Shown one piece after another: positions 52,658 to 64,000 of a stretch of 64,000 nucleotides of DNA (positions are counted from its first letter, which is position 1; every line of letters starts with the position of its first letter). Under the pieces are notes generated by a model. That model ran no database searches. It was not told the origin of the DNA and saw nothing but the letters and a program-made list of their open reading frames with translations. A program made the position numbers and the translations under genes. The DNA is taken from the NCBI GenBank assembly GCA_047495785.1, contig JBLDXI010000009.1, positions 2,170,001-2,234,000 of the forward strand, read 5' to 3'. The stretch is from Lepidodermella squamata (taxonomy: Eukaryota; Gastrotricha).

Positions 52658-53779
52658 ATGCCCAAGTTCAACGTGAGCGATGCTTACTCGTGGTTTACGA
52701 AATTTTTCGATCGACGCGACAGCTCAGCAAAGTCAGAGGAGCAATTTGAAAATGGTAAAAATAATTTTTATAATTTTAATCATAAATGCAAATTAAAAAT
52801 TTCAGATGAGCAAGAAGAGTTCGAAAAGGAAAATGAACGAAAGGAAAAGTTGGAATCAACTTACAAGGACATCCTGAGGCGAAATACAGCATTCCACGAT
52901 ATTATGACGGCTTTCAATGTTTTGCTAGCCGATGAAGGCGGTAAATTGATGCATTTGAAAGAGGAATCTCGCGAGCTGCTTCACTGGGCGTTTCAACAAC
53001 GCGAATCAGCCGACAAATTTCGCGAATGTCGCAAAAAAGATTTCCTAAGCGTACTCGAGGCGTTAGTTGATCGATTGGCTTCGAAGGTCGAGCAGCTAGC
53101 CGCTGAAAAAGATTGGCTGTTGGGCAAGCAGAAAGAACAGGACACAGTTAGAGATGAACTGATGCGAGCCCGTGGCGACACTCTTCGCCACGTTTTGAAG
53201 GACATGCAAACAGAGTTATTCTCGAAAATTTCAGAACTCGGCTTGGATCGATTTGCCTGCTACAAGTCAGGAAAAAACGGCATAATCCAGCAGCGCCATT
53301 CTAACCCCTTCTACAATGTTGAGGCTGAGAAGAAGCTGATGGACGATTTCTGGAAACAGCTAACGCTGGTCAATGATTTTGTCTCTGACAGCGAGACACG
53401 GTTAGGAAAACTGACCGAAACCGACAAAAAATTGGGCCAAGAAATTCAAGCCCAAAAGCGACGTCTATCTGAACTACGTCAACAGATGGATGTCAATCTA
53501 CTGCGATTTGTCTCTGAAAACGAGAGCCTGCTCCATGGCGCTGCTTTCCAGCTTCAAGTCGTCGAGCTGTTGACAGTCATTCGCCGTTTGACGGATTTGG
53601 TCGAGCAGCTGCAGAGCGAAATCATGCGGCTGAAATGTCAGCGAGTTCGCGTTGAAATCGGCCTGGAAATTCTGCGAAGTGAGGACGTTGATTTGGGCCG
53701 AGCTGTCGGTGAACTCGGCAAATACATTCGCTTCATCGAAAGTGTTACAAACCCCTCAGTTTTGGTCTCATCGAATTGA
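52658..53779 (+). CDS. Coiled-coil protein of unknown function
   Basis: Exons 52658-52754 and 52806-53779 (51-nt intron) give 356 aa. After a short N-terminus (MPKFNVSDAYSWFTKFFDRR) nearly the whole chain is charged and helical, with heptad-like leucines in about residues 40-170, 215-265 and 280-330. There is no signal peptide or transmembrane segment, and no motif I recognise. It may be a cytoskeletal or centrosomal scaffold, but that is only composition-based. The start is supported by the T-rich/A-rich leader and the clean exon join (GAAAATG before GTAAAA). Confidence 0.75.
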   Translation: MPKFNVSDAYSWFTKFFDRRDSSAKSEEQFENGKNNFYNFNHKCKLKISDEQEEFEKENERKEKLESTYKDILRRNTAFHDIMTAFNVLLADEGGKLMHLKEESRELLHWAFQQRESADKFRECRKKDFLSVLEALVDRLASKVEQLAAEKDWLLGKQKEQDTVRDELMRARGDTLRHVLKDMQTELFSKISELGLDRFACYKSGKNGIIQQRHSNPFYNVEAEKKLMDDFWKQLTLVNDFVSDSETRLGKLTETDKKLGQEIQAQKRRLSELRQQMDVNLLRFVSENESLLHGAAFQLQVVELLTVIRRLTDLVEQLQSEIMRLKCQRVRVEIGLEILRSEDVDLGRAVGELGKYIRFIESVTNPSVLVSSN

Positions 53780-54173
53780 TTATAGCTTTTAACTGGACGA
53801 TTTCCCTTTCAATTTATATCAATTTTTACCGTTTATACTAGCGAATTCAGGTCCATAGTTTACAACAAGACTAAATAAAAATAAGTGCGTTGTCAAGTTC
53901 ATCGTTTTTCCACTTGATACTTTTCACACCTTTCTTGAAGTGGTGGTATATCATTTCGCCTGGCTTTTATTAGGGGATGCGCAAAATTTGCCAAAATGTT
54001 ACCGCATCGTGAATAGCTGTAATAAATGTGCCACAGGTCGCATTCTGTGCGCCATTTTTTTCTCAAAAAGCGCAACCTTATTTTGTCCAACCTGGTCAGA
54101 ATCGGGGTGTAATTATTATCGCCCTCCTCGGTATAAATTCATCATTATAATCATCATCATCATCAATAAAAAC
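53780..54173. other. Intergenic with ATC/CAT microsatellite
   Basis: 394 bp. A run of ATC/CAT triplets lies at about 54141-54163, directly before the next start codon. No gene seen; the frame at 53940 is not convincing before 54174. Confidence 0.45.
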
Positions 54174-54966
54174 ATGACGAAAACGTTGCTATGCGCGTCA
54201 GCCACCCCTCGCTGGTTGATGAAAAAAACTACCGGCGCCTATTATTCTTCAACCGCGGCAGGTAATCGCGTTTTTTTGCTGCCCACAAGGTGCGCGGTTT
54301 TACGTCAATAAATTTTATTCGACGCAATCAAAACCGCTTAACAGTGCAAATAATTCTCAGGATTCCGAAATGATCATCTTCATTGCCCATATTTTCGCCG
54401 CTTTTTACGAACTGCTGCAGCGCAGCAACGGCTATGTTGATCCTGTTATCAAGGAGCGAGAGGAGAAGCGACGCGAACAAGAAGCTAAAGACGAAGCTGA
54501 AATCGAGCTTCGCCAGAAAGGTTTAAAGAATTTTTTTAATTTCACTCTTCCAATTTGTTTCATTTCAGTGACATTATTCAACGGCTACAACCAATTCATT
54601 TTTGAGAAGCTGGACGATTTCGCTGACAAGATAGCCACGGCCGAGAGCAAAATTCCTAATGACAATGAGCTAGTAGCTGGTGCGATCGCCTTGCTTGAGA
54701 AAAGTTACGAAACCTTGAAACAGCAAATCGAATACAGCGAGCCCGCTCGTTCGGCGTTTGCCCAATCAACAAGTGCGGCTGAGCTGGAACGCCGAGTTGC
54801 CAACCTGCGTCGCAAGGCTGAGCAGACTCTCAAGAAAGGCGAAGCGTTGAAATCTGAAATCGAAGCTATCTCCAACGATTTTGCGCCTCTGAATGAAAAA
54901 TGGCGCCAGATTAGGGAGGAGCTGGTCAGCGAATCTCACCAATTCGGCAAATCAGTGTCGGTTTAA
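54174..54966 (+). CDS. Probable mitochondrial single-pass coiled-coil protein
   Basis: Exons 54174-54289, 54345-54520, 54569-54966 give 229 aa. The first exon reads as a mitochondrial presequence: basic, Ser/Thr/Ala-rich, no acidic residues (LLCASATPRWLMKKTTGAYY). The first intron is 55 nt, and only the acceptor at 54344 keeps the frame. A hydrophobic helix follows (MIIFIAHIFAAFYELL), then a Glu/Lys-rich helix and about 130 residues of coiled coil. The topology resembles inner-membrane organisers or regulators, but I recognise no family. If translation began at the ATG at 54370, the presequence would be lost. Confidence 0.65.
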
Positions 54967-55330
54967 TGAAATACCATCTCGATCAACAGACTTTCGAACC
55001 TTTCTTTTATCCACTTTCTTCGATAGAAAACAGCACGCAAAATTTCAAATTATTTATTTTTTATTCTTTTTCAAAGATGACATTCAGGTCGTGAATTTTA
55101 ATAAAGCACTCTGCCATCAAATTTCTTGAATATTTCTTGATTTATCACACGATCACGAAATGGAATGTGCAAATATAAAAGTTGCCATCACACTCAACAG
55201 CAGCGTCAGAAAAAAATAAGTCGTACACTAGAACAAAAAAGCAGCACAAATATTATGATGGATTTATATATCAGCTCGTAATTTCTTCTCGTAAGTTTTT
55301 GCTCTCATCAGCTCGGAAAAGAAACACCAA
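54967..55330. other. Convergent 3' flanks
   Basis: 364 bp between convergent stops; AATAAA at about 55099-55104 probably serves the plus-strand gene. Nothing else seen. Confidence 0.5.
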
Positions 55331-57715
55331 TCAACAACCCGAAACGTCCTTAGGCTTGGCATTCGGTTTCCGGTAGAATCGCTCATCAGATGGCGAAAAT
55401 CCTTTTTCAGGTGCGCCGAAAACCGCCCAGGACGGGGTAGGAGCTGCATAGTCCAGCGCGTCAAAATCGCTGCGGTTTGACGCGATCAATTCATGGAATT
55501 TCTCGTAGTCAATCCACGTATGCCACTCATCGCCGATTTTGAATCGCTTATGCGATATCAACATGCACATTGAATGCGCATGCTCAGACGCCAGCGCGTA
55601 GTCATCGCCCAACATATCAGCCAGTTTTTGCGTGAAGGTCACAACTTCCTCGAGCCACGGGACATTTTTCATCGTCAACTTCGACGTGCCTTTCGCGGGT
55701 TCGCCGCAATAAGTGACACCCTTGATTTCGATAAACGACGGCTTGCCACGCCTGATCAAATTCGCATAGCCCTGAAAATACCAAATATTAAAAAAAATCA
55801 GAATAAATTTCAATATTTTAAAAAATTCAACTTCAAACTTCAATATTTTAAAAAAAGTAACCTTAAATTTCAATATTTTAAAATATTTAACCTTAAATAT
55901 TAATATTTTAAAATATTTAACCTTAAATTTAAAAATTTAAAAAAATCCGCCTTAAATTTCAAAATTTCAATAAATGATACATCCGCCTTAAATATTTAAT
56001 AATTTTACCTCGAGTTCTTCCATATTCCATTCCTTGACTAGAGTAAGTCTGAAAACCGTTCGCTGTTTCTTCTCAGCCAGCGCGTCAATCGAGTCTAAGA
56101 ATCGATCCCAGAAGTCTGAGAACAGCGGTCGGTCGATTTTCTTCAAACTCTCCTTATTCGGCGCATCAATCGACACGTACAACTGGGTGACCGGCTTCAA
56201 ATTGCGAATCGCATCCGGGAACTGCGCATTCGTGACCAGAAAAGTTGAAATACGCCGTTCGTGCAGTAAATCGACCAGCTTATTGATCTCCGGGTACATG
56301 ATCGGCTCGCCGACCAAACTCAACGCGCAGTGGCGGATTTTCATCGCCTCCTCAAATCGATCCTCCCTAACGCCGGGCACGCCTTTCAGCTGTTTAATCA
56401 TAGCAATGTGGTTATTGATAGCACCTTCAACGATCGTCAACGCGTCGTCCATTTTCCACTTCCATTCCGTTCCGACCGGGTTCGTGTGATGGCGCCAGCA
56501 GAATACGCACTTATTAGCGCAGGCCAGCGATGGCGTGGTCTCCATGCACCGGTGAGATTCAATGCCGTAGAACGAGTGTTTGTAACACCCTCCACGGCCG
56601 CGCAACATCGCCTTGGTCCAACGGCACAATTTCACGCCTGAATGGCTTCCAATCACCTTGTAGCCCTGTTTGGTCAAAGATTCTCGGATCAGAGGTGTCA
56701 CCATTTCCTTTTCCTCGCCAGGCGCTTTCGTCGAACCGGCTAGTTTCCTCGCCTTCGGAACGGGCTTTTCCTTGCGGTTTCGAAGCGACGGTGCGACCAA
56801 ATCTTCAACATCCCCAGCCTCTTCAACGTGCTCGAATGGCTCGTCACCCGAGTCGCTTTCATAGTTAATTTCATCATTAGAGCTGCAGTCTCCGTTTTGA
56901 GCGGCCGCGCAATCACATAGAGCGTCATCCCCCTTACAACAGCTTTGAGCTTTGCCATTCGATGTAGCAGTTTCAGCGGTTTTAACCGGTGGGTTATACG
57001 TAAAATGTAAGAAATTCGTTAACAGTTCAATCACAATCTTCTCCTCGGTTCGCGTTTCCGTCGACGAGTCAATCAAAGTCACGCCGATAAGACGCTCCGC
57101 CCCCAGGTCGGCAAAAGCGGCATCCAGTTGCTTCGGAGCTTGGTTATACATCTGTCTCGCGTAAGCCGAGTCACCGAAACCAACAACGGCGAATCGAAGG
57201 TGAGCGAGGTGGTTTTTGCTGACTCGGAAGTCCGAAGCAGCGTCGACCAAATAGTCGAAAAACCACTCGCAGCCGGGTGGCGGGCGACCCTCGCTGAAGG
57301 TTGACATGAAAACGACGATGGTTGTGCCGGGTTTCAAGCTGGTAAAGCCCTCCGGGTCGCATTTTGTCATATCTTTTATGGTGACAACAAAATCTTGCCG
57401 CAAACTAAGCTTCTCCTGGAATTTCAGAGCCATGCTCTGGAAATACAAAAATAATGAAAAATCCACCTTAATCATTGTTCAAATTCTACCTTGGCCCGGC
57501 CTCCAGACGTTCCGTAGATGACAATAACGTCCTTTTTGTTCAGATCAACAGGCACATGCTATATTAATAATGAATTTAATGGCGGCTGATTTTTGATATA
57601 AAAAATAGCTTACATATCGCCCAAGGAAGGCCTTGGCAACCAAAACCAGAAAAATAATGAAAAGGACAACAAAAACGGCCAGTGGAGCCGGAAGACCGGC
57701 TATAACTGCCAACAT
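55331..57715 (-). CDS. TYW1: TYW1, tRNA 4-demethylwyosine synthase
   Basis: Radical-SAM enzyme that converts m1G37 of tRNA-Phe to 4-demethylwyosine, the second step of wybutosine synthesis. Exons 57715-57614, 57558-57490, 57436-56009, 55771-55331 give 679 aa. An N-terminal membrane-spanning helix (PLAVFVVLFIIFLVLVA) is followed by the flavodoxin domain (VIVIYGTSGGRAK, VVFMSTFSEGRPPPGC, AVVGFGDSAY). A linker contains a Cys-rich stretch (about residues 222-241) and acidic residues. The radical-SAM domain follows with CANKCVFCWRH (cluster Cys at about 363, 367, 370), RHCALSLVGEPIMYP and QLYVSIDAP, and the C-terminal wyosine domain (FIEIKGVTYCG, HTWIDYEKF). Intron 3 is 237 nt and AT-repeat rich. 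It appears complete. Confidence 0.95.
55795..55990. repeat. AT-rich tandem repeats in TYW1 intron 3
   Basis: Degenerate units of about 30-40 bp built on TTCAATATTTTAAAA followed by ATTTAACCTTAAA, repeated five or six times. They account for most of the extra length of this intron. Confidence 0.8.
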
Positions 57716-58317
57716 TTACAAAAACAAACCTAGCATAAAAAAATCAATCGTTTAAAATGCTGCAATGATTCTCTCTTTATTTCTTCGATAGGTACGATTT
57801 TGAGCAAAAAACAGCTGATTCTCAGATAACTAGGTCGTTTTTCTTTCATCTTATCATCATACATAATTTGAATTAAAAGCGTAAAATCCGTGAATAAATA
57901 AACTTCGCATTTTGCTTTAAAGAAAGGCGAGAAAACGCAGGATGGTTTTCTGAATTTAATTTCAGTGATACACAAGATAAAGCGGCGGAGTGTCGAGAAA
58001 GAAATCAGCCAAAGTTTCACACAAATTTTATCCGCTTTCGCAATTATTAGTCCGGACTGAGCACGACGCATAGCACAACAAATCTCGAAATATAAGGAAT
58101 TCAAGTGAAACAATCTGGTGACAAAAAACTGATGTTATTATACAACGAAAACATGATAATTAAAAACAGCTCAATATATATCTCGAAATTCTACGAGCAA
58201 GAGAATTTCACATTTTTGCAATTCGTCTTTCAGGCTCTATTTCAAATCGTAACAAAACATAAACGAAAGACTTGGCGCTTTTAAAGTGGTGCGGATCTAT
58301 AGACAAAACAAGGCACA
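57716..58317. other. Intergenic between pecanex and TYW1
   Basis: 602 bp, AT-rich, upstream of TYW1 and downstream of pecanex. The open frame at 57730-58113 (minus) has no recognisable motif and is probably chance. Confidence 0.5.
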
Positions 58318-61300
58318 TTATACACACGAAGTTGCTTCGCAAGTCGCGTTTTCATTCGAAGCGGCTAAAGCTTGCAATTCAATGCCTACTTCAGGCTTAG
58401 GAACAGTTGCTGGCACCAAATGTGGCGCGCTACACTGCGGTGAAGACGTGTTTAACAACGCCAAGCCGCAACGGACGCGAATTCTACGGCATATATTTTT
58501 CAGCGCGCCTAAAATATGCGAAAAGCCTATTTCAGGTCCAATTGTTTTAGAAACTAGCGGATGGTCTGAGGCGAGAGATGTCAGGAGTGGAGACACGAAT
58601 ATCGGATAGCCAAGCGGTTGGTCGCAACTCGAGTTGATCATATTCCGCAATACTTGCCTCGCGTTTTGAATCGAACCACGCTCTGGGTTTCGATTTCGGT
58701 AGAAAATCAGCTCTTGCTGCTGGCCGGCCCAAAGCCCGCGAACGCATTCTGAGTTCACTTTCACCAGACGAAACGCGAGTTGGGTGTACCGCAGGCTGAT
58801 CAGGCGGAAATCGTCCATAGCCGCGTCATCTTGAATCTGGCGAAGAGCTGTCATTGAGCTGCGACCGGCAAGAATCGACGCTCGCCATTGCGGGTCGGCT
58901 TCGTGGGAAATCAACCCAGTCGCATCATTGTCCAATCCGTCCATTGCTGTGTAAATCACCGAAGGGTCGGTATCTTCCGACCCGCCCGAGACGAAATACT
59001 CCTGCAATAGACGAATGGCGAGGCGAATTGAGGGCGCGACGACCTTTTGCAGCAATTCAACATCAGCCAATACCCAATCGTCCCTAGCCGCAGTTAGGCG
59101 AAGATCACCCTTGAGCATCGCATGAATGCCATGCAGCAAAAATTCGGTGGTAGTCAGTGACCCTCGAGCTGCCGTTGCCAACAGACGCCGACCAACGACT
59201 GCCAGCATGAAAGAAAACGCGATTAGCCGACGCTGGGATTCGGGGACTGCATTCGAATCAGACGCAGTAGAGTGTTCAGATTGGTGAGATAGAGAATTGA
59301 CATTTGTCAACTCGTTATGGCAGACTGATGCGCAAGGTTCGGCTGTTGGATTTTCGGCACTAGTTTGAGGCTGATTGGCTCGTTCGAGTCGGCTGTTACG
59401 GCGAGCAATACATTCGCGAACAAAAGACCCGTAGCGGTCGGAAAATCTTCGCAGACTGACTCCACCTTAAAATATTAGAAAATTATAGAAATGTAATAAG
59501 ATTAAATGATCAAGCAAAATTTAGGGAATTAATTTAAGCAAGGCTTCTCGAACTCAGTCATCGCACCATTTCCGGTCACCGCACAATGGAAAAGTAGTAA
59601 TCGAAATAAAGCATTTTTACTAAAATTTCAAGTATTTTCGGGCAGCTCTTCGGCGAAATCCTCAATAATCTTCGAAAATACTGAATTATTATATTATTTT
59701 ACGCCGAAAATTCTGTTAACAAAAAATAAAGTGGCCGGTAAAAGTGAAAATTTCCTCAGTGAGCGGTTTCTGAAGCGTTGAAATTTAAGCAAATTTGAAA
59801 ATAATCATGGGGTTCAGGGAAAAATTTGGGGTTGGGGTTTGAAAAATCCAGCTTAAATATGTAGTTAACTGCTCTAATTTCCCGTTTTTCAGTCACCCAA
59901 ACAACACAAATAGCCTACCTAGCAAAACGTCGTAATCATCGCTGACTGATGGAGCAAATGACATGTCTAAATCGCAATATTTGCTATGTGGCTCCGATAG
60001 AATCGTCGTAATCGTTGTTTGAACAGCCTCGCTCGACAGCCACGCGTCAAGGCGATTCGAATGAAGCGCGTAGAAAATCAACGATCTAACGTAATGCGAT
60101 AGAAATAGCCGTTTCAAATCATGCGAATCCAACAGGGTATGCGCTGGAGTTTCAGCCACACTGTAACCGGGCAGGACGTATTTCGACGCAATGACTCGCC
60201 ACGCGAGCCAACGCTGCTGAAACGTCGCGTTGAATGACAGGAAATTCGGCAAACGACCTGGGTTGCAACAGCAGAAAGACCGGTCAGAACCAGGCCATTC
60301 GCAAATCGCCTCCAGCTCTCGTTGCTGGCAATACGTACCCCTTAACTCTAAACCCCTCAGTTGAAACGTGACTAAACCGTTTCCGATCTCGACGATATGG
60401 ACCAGGGCGTTAAGGTGGTCGCTAGCGAGGATGAAACAATCGCCGGCATTGACCTCACCCCACCGGCCTAATATCAAACAGTCGCCGGCTAAATGCCGCC
60501 TTAACGACATAGCCAGTTGTTCGTAAAACACCGAATTCAAGTTATCAGGCGTGTCAGTTTGACTCGCAATAGGCCCCCGATCGCCGATGGATTGTAACTG
60601 AGACGCTAGCCGAGTATTCGAGTTATCCAACCGGCGAGTGTAGTAAGTTCTCTCCCAAAATTTGAGAGGACGCGGGTAGGACATGAGGAAGATCACCGAC
60701 CCCATGAATGGCTGAATCGGGGCGGAGATGAATGACGCTAACGCGGTTTGGCCAAGTAGGAATGCAGAATGTGGCAGTGATAACGGGTGAAAGAGCGCGT
60801 GGCAAACAGAGCCCCATGAAACTTGCCACGGAGCGCTGTAAACGATAACAAAATGCGCCTTCAGTGCCAACTCTCGCAGGCGATAGAAGCAAAACGAGGT
60901 GAGGAAGAGGTCAAATAGCAGTGTTTCACTTCGGAATGACGTCGAATGGGCAAGGTCGAAGTTGAATAGCAAGTGAGTGAACAAAATCAGCACCCATTGA
61001 TGGCCAGTTCCAGCATATGCCTGCCGAAACGCTCTCATCGCGAATAGACTCAACAACACTGCCCCGCCGACTGGGGTAAATTTCTCGGCTAAATACGTGG
61101 CGTAATTAGAAGAACCGGCCCAGTTGGACGGAGCGACTGAAATATTAACCGCACCCATCAGCAATATCACCAACAAAACATTTCGCTCGAAAAACGTCAA
61201 AATCGCCCACAGCCTTTCGTAAGCAGTCAACGGTGGTGGTTTTAAGGAGGCTGCATACGGCGTCCAACTCGACCTTAAAATCGGCGCCGCGACAAATCGC

Positions 61301-64000
61301 CACGGCAATTCGTGTCTCAGTTCGGGCAAAATGTAGTGAAGAAACAACCCCAAGAGTGCCTCGATATATATTAAGGTAGTTAATAGGGGTGGTCTATTGC
61401 CGCGATTTGACAACAGGGTGGAGACTTGGAGCGAAAAGACCAAAGCACCGGCAAGTAGTGTGACTAATATATCAGCCCGTAATCGGCTCATCATCGTCAC
61501 TCGCATTTGTTCGAACAACGGATCGTCCTCCTCATCATCATCGCCCTGCTTTTCACCCGGATTTTCGCCACTTTTCAGTGGCACCTGCTCGCTTTGATCA
61601 CACTCAACCGCGCGGTTTGCTCGGTTTTTCATCGTGGATTTTCGTTTTCTCGCTCGAAAATAGCGTTGGCAAGAAGTTAAAACCATGCTGAGAAATGAAG
61701 GCACCTCCGAGGGCTGTCGGCTCAAATGGTAAGAAAACGGTACGCAAATCGCGCAGAACACGGCTAGCCAAACCGAACGTTCCGCGTCTCGATCAATCAA
61801 CGTCAGATACGCAAATGGGGTAAGAACAGCGATCGAAATTAACGATCGAGCAACAGAAGTGATCCCACCGATTAGGCTTCCCAACCCAGATCCGCCGAAT
61901 AAATGAATATTGATTTGTTCGAGAAAACACGTCGTCGCCGTATTCAATTGCGCGAAAACGCCCAACGCGAACAAAATCGGGAAAATCAACAACAATATTC
62001 TTAAAATCGACGCGACACAAGTAACGAGCCAACTCGGGGGCGGTAAAGTCATGCCCCACATTGACAGAGAATTAGGTGTAGCCATCGGCATCCAGGTTGT
62101 TGACAGTAATAAAAACGAAGTCAGGCAGAAAAAAACTGGTCTGGTATAGGGCGTGAGTGGGTTGAAGCCGTGAACTGGCGACGCTGGGTCAGGTTGCACA
62201 GATTTGAATAGGGAAAATTGCGACGACGCCAAAACTACGACTAGGAGGAGAAATTCCAGATCGTGAAAGAAACCGTTAATGAGCAGTTGTCCGGCTAGGA
62301 TGGAACACGCCGCGGCTAGTAAGCCAACGAGGACGATTTCCCACAACGATCGCGTCGTGTCCATGAAAGCCATCAGTGAAAGGCGGTCGAAGTGAAGTTG
62401 CAAATCGAATTTGAGCTTTCCACGGTCGATTCGACACGTCACCCGACGCCGCTGTCTGACATGAGCACTCAAGGCCGAAGTCGAAGACGTCAAACGATTC
62501 GCTGGCACTCGAACTGGTTGACCAGCAAGAGTGCCCTAAATAGCAAAATCAAAATAATAAAAAAATCCTCCTTAAAAATTTCTCATTTCAAACCTGGCGA
62601 GTGAGCAGTCCTGTGACTAATCTCTCAAAGCTAGAAAATCGAGGAGGTCCGCCTCGACCAACAAGCCGCGTGAAAGTTTCATTTCCTTCACCAGCACCCG
62701 ATCGCTCATTGAGAAGGTAAGAATTCGGCGTCGAAACGGAGTCATTATCCCCGGCTGAAACGTTGACAGTGCTCGACGAGCTAGGAGAGTCATCATTAGG
62801 TAATGACGATGACATGCGAAGTCGAGTCGCTGAACTCTGGTTGCCATCGTTGTTTCTACCCGGGTGACGGACTGTTTCATGTTGCCGCTGCAACCTCTCT
62901 AACCTCCGATGTAATTCATGAAGCTCTAGGTCAGTCTCCTGCGATTCAGGATCAGCTAACCGTAATTCACCTAACAGCGTCCTCAGATCAGCCAATTGAG
63001 CCCGTAGTGATGGTCGGCGTACGTGACGATGGTGTTGCCGCGAAGGAGCTGCGACAATTTGTTGATTCTGAGCGTTTTCCTCCTCATTTTCGAACAACCA
63101 TTTCAGAGAAATTGCATCTTCCGTTGAGGTTCGATTAACTGTAGTTTCATCATCTGCAATGTAGTCAGCGTCTTGAGCTATTGACGACGAAGTCTTCCGT
63201 CTCTGACCGTAAATCCCACGGTCGCGATGAAGAAGCTCACGCTGCACTTCGAGGGGTAAATTTGTTTGAGAAAAACGAGCTACATCAACCATTTGTGACT
63301 CGGATTTAACGAAATCAAGAGCGCCAACTGAGTCGTCAAGCCGGCGATTCAGACCCATTGTAACAGTACTACTGACACTCTGATTCGCCCGGCCCTCTGA
63401 AACTCCAGCTGGTAGGAATGGCGTAGATTGAGCTGTGACTTTATTCATCCTATAATGCGGTTGCTCTTGGATTTGAATTTCTTTGCCTATAGTGTCGGCA
63501 ATCGTCGTACTGTCCGCTGAGGGTGATCTCAATGAAAGTAACGGCAAGGCTTGAAGAGAAGTACCACCGATTTCAGTGTCTATAAAAAGGTCAATAATGT
63601 CGATTCTAGTCAGAAAATTGAGAAAATATACCTGAAAAAGGTTCGTCCAAAGTAGGTTGTGAAAGCGCGGTTTCATTAGGGTACCATAAACGGTGATGAA
63701 GACGCATCGAAGGGGGAAGATTTGGAATAGCTCTGAAAAAACCACCTGCCCCTGCTAGACCATCCGCTGACTCCGCGGCCGGAGATGAAGCAGCGACTGG
63801 CTCTTTGAGGAAAGAAACATCATCCAGCCGAGTCTCAGCTATTATAACGCGACGCCGGGGTAGTAAAGTAGCAGAAGCTGCCCGTGATTTTGACGTTGTA
63901 TCAGTAGCTGAATGAGCGCGTCGTAATGTTCTTCTAGACGGTAGTCGTGCTAATATATGCTGCAAGGCATAGGACGGTGGTCTCCTTCGACCTGAGGGTC
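58318..64000 (-). CDS. PCNX: Pecanex (PCNX), 5' part outside the window
   Basis: Large multi-pass membrane protein; Drosophila pecanex affects Notch signalling and endoplasmic-reticulum structure. Visible exons: 64000-63633 (open to the window edge), 63579-62594, 62535-59919, 59465-58318, about 1700 codons. The first part is low-complexity, Ser- and Arg-rich, followed by many transmembrane helices (about 62340-60700). The conserved pecanex C-terminal domain includes GDCFILASDHLNALVHIVE, GLELRGTYCQQRELEAI, GRSSMTALRQIQDDA and RQVLRNMINSSCDQPLGYP. The 453-nt intron 59466-59918 is larger than most introns nearby. The start is not in this window. Confidence 0.93.

Noticed and set aside
57730-58113. 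127-residue minus frame upstream of TYW1
   Set aside because: AT-driven composition with no motif and no supporting context.
1-64000. CRISPR arrays, bacterial operons, riboswitches, rRNA genes
   Set aside because: Genes are spliced and metazoan; no regularly spaced repeats or rRNA sequence were seen.

Overview
The window is 64 kb of a compact animal nuclear genome. Every confident gene is a conserved metazoan protein. Most introns are only about 50-60 nt, with T-rich TTTCAG or TTTTAG acceptors, and genes lie a few hundred bases or less apart. Co-occurrence of PIWI, METTL3, ORAI, TYW1 and a CYP2-like P450 array fits an invertebrate. Acceptor-like sites just upstream of many start codons resemble spliced-leader trans-splicing, as in nematodes, rotifers and some other groups. 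I cannot fix the phylum from sequence alone; if it is a nematode, METTL3 plus PIWI would point away from the usual chromadorean pattern.

Layout: 0.4-3.0 kb (-) SMARCAL1 annealing helicase; 3.2-4.1 kb (-) ORAI calcium channel; 4.8-6.4 kb (+) a 5'-truncated non-LTR retrotransposon with an 11-bp target-site duplication; 6.6-10.2 kb (+) HIP1/HIP1R; 11.9-14.3 kb (+) a second HIP1R-like protein with no ANTH domain; 14.6-15.6 kb (-) PIGC; 15.7-18.1 kb (-) METTL3 with a tRNA-Ile(AAT) inside an intron; 18.4-24.2 kb (-) a PIWI gene whose one large intron holds a rearranged partial copy of its own PAZ-region exon among short repeats.

26.9-46.4 kb is a same-strand (+) run of six complete P450 genes, one P450 remnant, the DEAD-box helicase DDX52 and the COP9 subunit CSN6. 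Several of its gaps are only about 100-220 bp, and several starts follow an acceptor-like AG, which looks like a polycistronic operon. Two introns in the run carry transposon debris: retroelement integrase and helicase-like remains in the last P450, and an antisense, catalytically dead Helitron in CSN6.

47.0-48.2 kb (-) two tandem RING-CH membrane proteins; 49.3-50.5 kb (+) a divergent trypsin-fold-like protein with Cys at the presumed nucleophile; 51.0-52.3 kb (+) a pancreatic-type lipase; 52.7-53.8 kb (+) a coiled-coil protein; 54.2-55.0 kb (+) a probable mitochondrial coiled-coil protein; 55.3-57.7 kb (-) TYW1; 58.3 kb to the right edge (-) pecanex, with its 5' part outside the window.

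Functional themes are RNA modification and processing (METTL3, TYW1, DDX52, a tRNA), small-RNA silencing (PIWI), endocytosis (HIP1R pair), xenobiotic or endobiotic oxidation (P450 array) and membrane signalling (ORAI, RING-CH, pecanex). Exon joins were derived by eye; for every multi-exon gene complete in the window the joined length is divisible by three.
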